Origin: Syntrophaceae bacterium UBA6255
GTDB lineage: Bacteria > Desulfobacterota > Syntrophia > Syntrophales > Smithellaceae
Length of the DNA stretch: 10,257 nucleotides
Direction: 5' to 3'
Assembly (NCBI GenBank): GCA_002441205.1
Contig: DJVN01000222.1
Location: forward strand, 16,581 to 26,837
This document shows positions 7,347-10,257 of this stretch, piece by piece. Numbering within the stretch: the stretch's first letter is position 1; each line of letters starts with the position of its first letter. A program made the translations under genes and the position numbers. Below the pieces are notes generated by a model. That model saw only the letters and a program-made list of their open reading frames with translations, made no database searches and was not told the origin of the DNA.

Positions 7347-8708
7347 ATGAACGAATTAAAAGGCAGTCGCGAACATTGGGCAAGCCGCGTGGGGTTTATT
7401 CTGGCTGCCGCCGGATCGGCCATCGGTCTGGGAAATATCTGGAGATTTCCCTACATGACGGGCGAGCATGGCGGAGCGGCTTTTATAGTGATTTATCTGC
7501 TGGCTGTTTTTTTACTCGGATATCCCCTGATGGTCAATGAAACAATATTGGGTCGCGCGTCTCAGCGTGATCCCGTTGGCGCGTTCAAAGCTCTCGCGCC
7601 AGGCACACCATGGTGGCTGGTGGGCGCGCTGGGTGTTTTTACAGGGTTCGTTATTCTTTCCTATTACGTTGTTGTTGCCGGCTGGTCGGTTGCCTATATT
7701 TATAAAGTTGCCATCGCCGTTTGCACTCCCGGAATTAACAATGAAGCCATTTTTAAAAGTCATATTTCCAGCATCTGGGAACCGATTGTCTGGCAGGCGG
7801 TGTTTATGCTTCTTTGTGTCGGAATTATTGCTTCCGGCGTGGTCAATGGTATTCAACGGTGGTCTCTGATTTTGATGCCCATGTTATTTTTCATTTTGCT
7901 CATTCTGATTGTGAGATCGGTAACGCTTCCGGGCGCGTCAGAGGGTCTTTCGTATTACCTCAAACCGGATTTCAGCGAGGTTTCCGGCAGAACATTTCTC
8001 GGGGCTATTTCTCAGGCCTTCTTTTCTTTAAGTCTCGGTATGGGGGTTTTCATCACTTACGGCAGTTATCTGAAAGATCATGACGAAATTCCCGGCAGCG
8101 CTGCGTGGATCGCAGGATTGGATGTGCTTGTTGCTTTAATGGCCGGATTCATTATATTTCCGGCGGTTTTCGCTTTGGGCTTTCAGCCGGGAGCCGGTCC
8201 CGGCCTTGTTTTTATCACGCTACCCGCGGTGTTTGCCCAGATGCCTCTGGGAATTGTTTTCGGCGTTTTATTTTTTATTTTACTGACCATAGCCGCTTTA
8301 ACCTCGGCGATATCGCTTCTGGAAGTGGTCACCTCCTGGCTCATAGACGAAAAAGACTGGCCGCGAAAAAAAGCGGCAGTGCTGATGGGAGTTGTCATTT
8401 TTATTGTGGGTATTCCGGCAGCCCTGGGTTACAGCGTACTCAGCGGGGTTTCATTTCCAGGGCTGGGGACAGATGTCCTCGATACTTACGATTGGTTTTC
8501 TAACTCTATTTTTCTACCGGTTGGAGGTTTGCTGGCGGCAATATTCACGGGTTATGTTTGGGGAACGAAAAAAGCTGTGGAAGAAGCCAACAGGGGGAAA
8601 ACTGCTCTGGCTGTGGGAAAATTATGGAGCTTCCTGATCCGTTATATTGTGCCTCTTCTGATTGCCGCCATTCTGATGATGGGCATCTACGATTCTTTTG
8701 TGAAATGA
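7347..8708 (+). CDS. Sodium-dependent amino-acid symporter, NSS/SNF family
   Basis: This is a complete 453-residue inner-membrane transporter with about 11 membrane segments, the length and count seen in MhsT-type bacterial members rather than the 12-helix LeuT. The N-terminus carries the family hallmark: REHWASR (8-14) followed by AGSAIGLGNIWRFPY (22-36), the unwound first helix that binds Na+ and substrate. NETILGR (64-70) lies in the second helix, AFFSLSLGMGVFITYGSY (224-241) is the sixth helix with its unwound substrate-binding turn, and AALTSAIS (316-323) supplies the eighth-helix T/S Na2 ligands. An acid near the start of the seventh helix (D259) could replace chloride, as in chloride-independent bacterial members, but this needs an alignment. 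AAGGA (7333-7337) lies 9 bases before the ATG. The substrate is probably a neutral or aromatic amino acid; the exact one cannot be read from sequence. Confidence 0.95.
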   Translation: MNELKGSREHWASRVGFILAAAGSAIGLGNIWRFPYMTGEHGGAAFIVIYLLAVFLLGYPLMVNETILGRASQRDPVGAFKALAPGTPWWLVGALGVFTGFVILSYYVVVAGWSVAYIYKVAIAVCTPGINNEAIFKSHISSIWEPIVWQAVFMLLCVGIIASGVVNGIQRWSLILMPMLFFILLILIVRSVTLPGASEGLSYYLKPDFSEVSGRTFLGAISQAFFSLSLGMGVFITYGSYLKDHDEIPGSAAWIAGLDVLVALMAGFIIFPAVFALGFQPGAGPGLVFITLPAVFAQMPLGIVFGVLFFILLTIAALTSAISLLEVVTSWLIDEKDWPRKKAAVLMGVVIFIVGIPAALGYSVLSGVSFPGLGTDVLDTYDWFSNSIFLPVGGLLAAIFTGYVWGTKKAVEEANRGKTALAVGKLWSFLIRYIVPLLIAAILMMGIYDSFVK

Positions 8709-8743
8709 ACGTCTGTTTTGCGGCAATTGATTGATTCAAGCAA

Positions 8744-8781
8744 CGGAGGAAGATAATCAATGCATTGATTATCTTCCTCCG
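8744..8781. repeat. Perfect 38-bp palindrome between convergent genes
   Basis: CGGAGGAAGATAATCAATG is followed at once by its exact reverse complement, with no spacer. As RNA it would form a stem of about 17 bp with a minimal loop. It starts 35 bases after the symporter stop and ends 15 bases before the biotin-carrier stop. Neither side has a T tract, so it is not a textbook intrinsic terminator. It may still end or protect both mRNAs, or form a cruciform in DNA. An outer pair, TTTTGCGG (8716-8723) and CCGCAAAA (8779-8786), competes with it for CCG at its right edge. Confidence 0.95.
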
Positions 8782-8796
8782 CAAAATAGCATTACT

Positions 8797-9012
8797 TTAT
8801 TCTAGAATTATCAAAACCTGATCCGTCTTTACCGAATCGCCTTCCTTGACCATTATTTCTTTAACCGTTCCGTCCGCGGGCGACTGCACGGGGATTTCCA
8901 TTTTCATCGCGTCCATGATGACAACTTCATCATCCGCATTAACTTTATCACCTAGATTAACAACGATACTGATTATTTTTCCGGTCATAGGGGCTTTAAT
9001 TTCCATACTCAT
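8797..9012 (-). CDS. Stand-alone biotin carboxyl carrier (biotinyl) protein
   Basis: The 71-residue protein is a single biotinyl/lipoyl-attachment domain with almost nothing added. The biotinylation motif AMKM is present at 35-38, making K37 the predicted lysine. It is flanked by the usual APMTGKI start and the second-half SPADGTVKEI repeat of the flattened barrel. Such domains carry carboxybiotin between a biotin carboxylase and a carboxyltransferase, or serve a decarboxylase. The length is that of the domain alone; the long N-terminal region of AccB and the Pro/Ala linker of decarboxylase gamma subunits are both absent. Lipoyl carriers normally have D-K-A rather than A-M-K-M, so biotin is preferred. 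AAGGAG stands 9 bases before the ATG at 9012. No carboxylase or transferase gene is next to it; the partner must be outside the window or elsewhere. Confidence 0.92.
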   Translation of the reverse strand: MSMEIKAPMTGKIISIVVNLGDKVNADDEVVIMDAMKMEIPVQSPADGTVKEIMVKEGDSVKTDQVLIILE

Positions 9013-9056
9013 TTATAAAATCTCCTTTTTGTTGTCTAGCTATTGAAATGACTTCC

Positions 9057-9085
9057 TTAATATCGAAATGGGATAATAAGGTCAA
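9057..9085 (-). promoter_or_regulatory. Predicted sigma70-type promoter of the biotin-carrier gene
   Basis: The minus strand reads TTGACC (9080-9085), a 17-base spacer, then TATTAA (9057-9062), about 45 bases before the ATG at 9012. The -35 box matches five of six and the -10 box four of six consensus bases. Confidence 0.45.
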
Positions 9086-9113
9086 CAAGAATATAAAGAA
9101 TGCATTTATTATG

Positions 9114-9172
9114 ATTATAAGTAATAACAAGTAATATTATAAGAAAATAATCTTGAATTTTAGTAGAAAATA
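9114..9172. repeat. Cluster of short AT-rich direct repeats upstream of the HTH regulator
   Basis: ATTATAAG occurs at 9114-9121 and 9136-9143, AAGTAATA at 9119-9126 and 9129-9136, and AGAAAATA at 9142-9149 and 9165-9172. Spacings of 22, 10 and 23 bases are near whole helical turns. They lie between the two divergent promoters, the last pair overlapping the predicted promoter of the regulator, where an autoregulatory operator would be expected. Low complexity could also produce them. Confidence 0.35.
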
Positions 9173-9181
9173 GCTTATCTG
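9153..9181 (+). promoter_or_regulatory. Possible promoter of the HTH regulator operon
   Basis: TTGAAT (9153-9158), a 17-base spacer and TATCTG (9176-9181) give a plausible sigma70-type promoter ending 27 bases before the chosen ATG at 9209. Confidence 0.35.
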
Positions 9182-9198
9182 GTCTCTGGATTTAAAAT

Positions 9199-9203
9199 GG
9201 AGG
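9199..9203 (+). promoter_or_regulatory. Shine-Dalgarno site setting the start of the HTH regulator
   Basis: GGAGG lies 5 bases before the ATG at 9209. It overlaps and directly follows an in-frame upstream ATG (9197), which has no ribosome-binding site of its own. The start is therefore taken at 9209. Confidence 0.8.
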
Positions 9204-9208
9204 GTACC

Positions 9209-10120
9209 ATGTCCGAAGATTTAATGAACACGAAAGATGTTTCCAAGTACTTGGATATTCACGAAAAGCAGGTTTATCTGCTCATCAAGGCAGGGAAAAT
9301 TCCATGTACCAGAGTTACTGGGAAATGGATTTTCCCTAAAAGGTTAATTGATGAATGGATACAAAAAAACGCGCAGGACCAACTTCAGCAGGCCAAAAAA
9401 AAGGTAAATAAAATCGAAGGCGCGCTTTTAGCGGCTGGAAGTAACGATCCTGTTCTGGATATGCTTCTTTCCGCAGCGAGAAAAGATCATCCCGGCTTTA
9501 ATATTTTTTCCGCCAACACAGGAAGTGTCGGCGGTCTGGAAGCACTCAATACCGGGCTGACCGACATTGCTTTCTCTCATCTTTTTGATCCGCAGACAGG
9601 TGATTACAATACGCCTTATCTAAAACAGTATTGTCCTGATCAACATCCGGTTGTCGTGAATATGTTTTACCGTCAGGTTGGATTTCTGGTTGCAAAAACC
9701 AAGGCAAATATTTTTAAAGGCTGGGATAGTCTAACGAATAAGAAGATTCGGTTTGTCAACCGGCAGGCCGGTTCCGGTATCAGAATTTTGCTGGATAATG
9801 ACTTGAAAAACAGAAGCATATCTTGCGGCGATATTGCCGGTTATGAGAATGAGGTCTATACGCATTTTGAAGTCGGTCTTTCGCTTGTTTCTGATGAAGC
9901 GGACGTGGGAATTGCCTCTGCCGCCGTCGCCAAAATTCTGGATTTGAATTTTCAGCCCCTGATCAGCGAGCGTTTCGATATGATTCTCGATAAGAATACA
10001 TTCTTTCAACCGGTAGTTCAAACTTTTATAGAAACTCTTCAATCGGAGAAATTTAAAAACCACGTGGGTAAAATCGGGAATTACGATTTCAAAAATACCG
10101 GGCGCATTCTGCATTCTTAG
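9209..10120 (+). CDS. HTH (excisionase-type) regulator with PBP-like ligand-sensing domain
   Basis: The 303-residue protein joins two parts. Residues 6-52 form an excisionase/MerR-like helix-turn-helix (MNTKDVSKYL, KQVYLLIKAGKIP, then KWIFPKRLIDEWI). A charged Q/K-rich linker (53-68) leads to a periplasmic-binding-protein-like domain (about 70-295). This keeps the features of the PBP-like sensor family: AAGSNDPVLDML, NTGSVGGLEALNTGLTDIA with SHLFDP, and the ligand-loop motif NRQAGSGIR (184-192). There is no signal peptide, so the domain senses in the cytoplasm. Regulators of this build are known next to tungstate or molybdate uptake genes. Here a TupA-like gene starts 26 bases after its stop, in line with ligand-dependent control of that transporter. 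The ligand is inferred, not shown. Related domains also occur in MoeA-like proteins, but the rest of MoeA is absent. Confidence 0.85.
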   Translation: MSEDLMNTKDVSKYLDIHEKQVYLLIKAGKIPCTRVTGKWIFPKRLIDEWIQKNAQDQLQQAKKKVNKIEGALLAAGSNDPVLDMLLSAARKDHPGFNIFSANTGSVGGLEALNTGLTDIAFSHLFDPQTGDYNTPYLKQYCPDQHPVVVNMFYRQVGFLVAKTKANIFKGWDSLTNKKIRFVNRQAGSGIRILLDNDLKNRSISCGDIAGYENEVYTHFEVGLSLVSDEADVGIASAAVAKILDLNFQPLISERFDMILDKNTFFQPVVQTFIETLQSEKFKNHVGKIGNYDFKNTGRILHS

Positions 10121-10146
10121 ATAAATAAATGGAAGGAGTATAAAAA

Positions 10147-10257
10147 ATGAAAAAATTTATTGGAAATCTTGTGGTGCTTTTTGTTTTAATCTGGTCGTCT
10201 CTGGCTTGTGCGGCCGACGGGGATAAGTTCATATTCTTATCCAGTACCATCGGGCCG
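10147..10257 (+). CDS. TupA-like ABC-transporter substrate-binding protein, N-terminus only (cut by window edge)
   Basis: Only 37 codons are visible. They encode a signal peptide (MKK, a hydrophobic core, then SSLACAAD with a likely signal-peptidase I site around residues 22-24) and the first strand of the mature protein, DKFIFLSSTIGP. Tungstate-binding TupA proteins start their mature part with a strand leading into a T-T-S/S-T loop that binds the oxyanion. Here the loop is S-S-T-I-G-P, a variant rather than the classic T-T-T-S. GGAAGGAG lies 8 bases upstream of the ATG. Close spacing to the PBP-like regulator suggests one operon, probably followed by permease and ATPase genes beyond the window. 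Tungstate or molybdate as the ligand is inferred; another small anion is possible. The C in SLAC is a poor lipobox match. Confidence 0.7.
   Translation, partial: MKKFIGNLVVLFVLIWSSLACAADGDKFIFLSSTIGP

Noticed and set aside
7512..8637. Several open frames on both strands inside the symporter gene.
   Set aside because: They are shadows of the symporter coding sequence, which matches its family across the whole length.

Overview
The window looks like chromosomal DNA of a Gram-negative bacterium, moderately AT-rich. The deltaproteobacterial (Desulfobacterota) lineage is the best guess. Reasons: a His-Arg-Lys tRNA cluster with encoded CCA ends, an AsmA/YhdP-type periplasmic protein (which implies an outer membrane), PilZ and HD-GYP cyclic-di-GMP proteins, and an excisionase-type HTH fused to a periplasmic-binding-protein-like sensor beside a tungstate/molybdate-type binding protein. 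The lineage is an inference from gene content; no marker gene proves it.

Layout. Bases 1-253 hold the 3' end of tRNA-His, then complete tRNA-Arg(TCG) and tRNA-Lys(CTT), closed by a strong intrinsic terminator (260-292). On the minus strand, 266-505 appears to hold a decayed N-terminal piece of a DUF47 (PhoU-like) gene, directly downstream of a minus-strand PilZ gene (493-894). Two large plus-strand envelope genes follow: a polytopic GT-C-like membrane protein (1117-2739) and an AsmA-family protein of about 1080 residues (2888-6127). A convergent minus-strand HD-GYP phosphodiesterase gene (6206-7093) faces the AsmA gene. A divergent, complete Na+-coupled amino-acid symporter of the NSS/SNF family (7347-8708) comes next. 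Between it and a convergent 71-residue stand-alone biotinyl carrier gene (8797-9012, minus) lies a perfect 38-bp palindrome. The window ends with a plus-strand pair: an HTH/PBP-like regulator (9209-10120) and the first 37 codons of a TupA-like ABC-transporter binding protein (from 10147).

How the genes may work together. The PilZ receptor and the HD-GYP phosphodiesterase flank two cell-envelope genes, so cyclic-di-GMP control of a surface glycan or envelope process is possible, though nothing here proves a functional link. The last two genes look like a ligand-sensing regulator followed 26 bp later by a transporter binding protein, probably for tungstate, molybdate or a similar oxyanion. The symporter and biotin carrier look like separate metabolic units.

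Start sites were revised from the longest possible ORF in four genes (PilZ, AsmA, HD-GYP, HTH regulator) on ribosome-binding-site evidence. For HD-GYP the upstream ATG lies inside a good sigma70-type -10 box. No mobile element, CRISPR array or clearly new multi-gene system was found. The most unusual items are the 38-bp palindrome, the regulator/binding-protein pair, the orphan biotin carrier and the DUF47 remnant.
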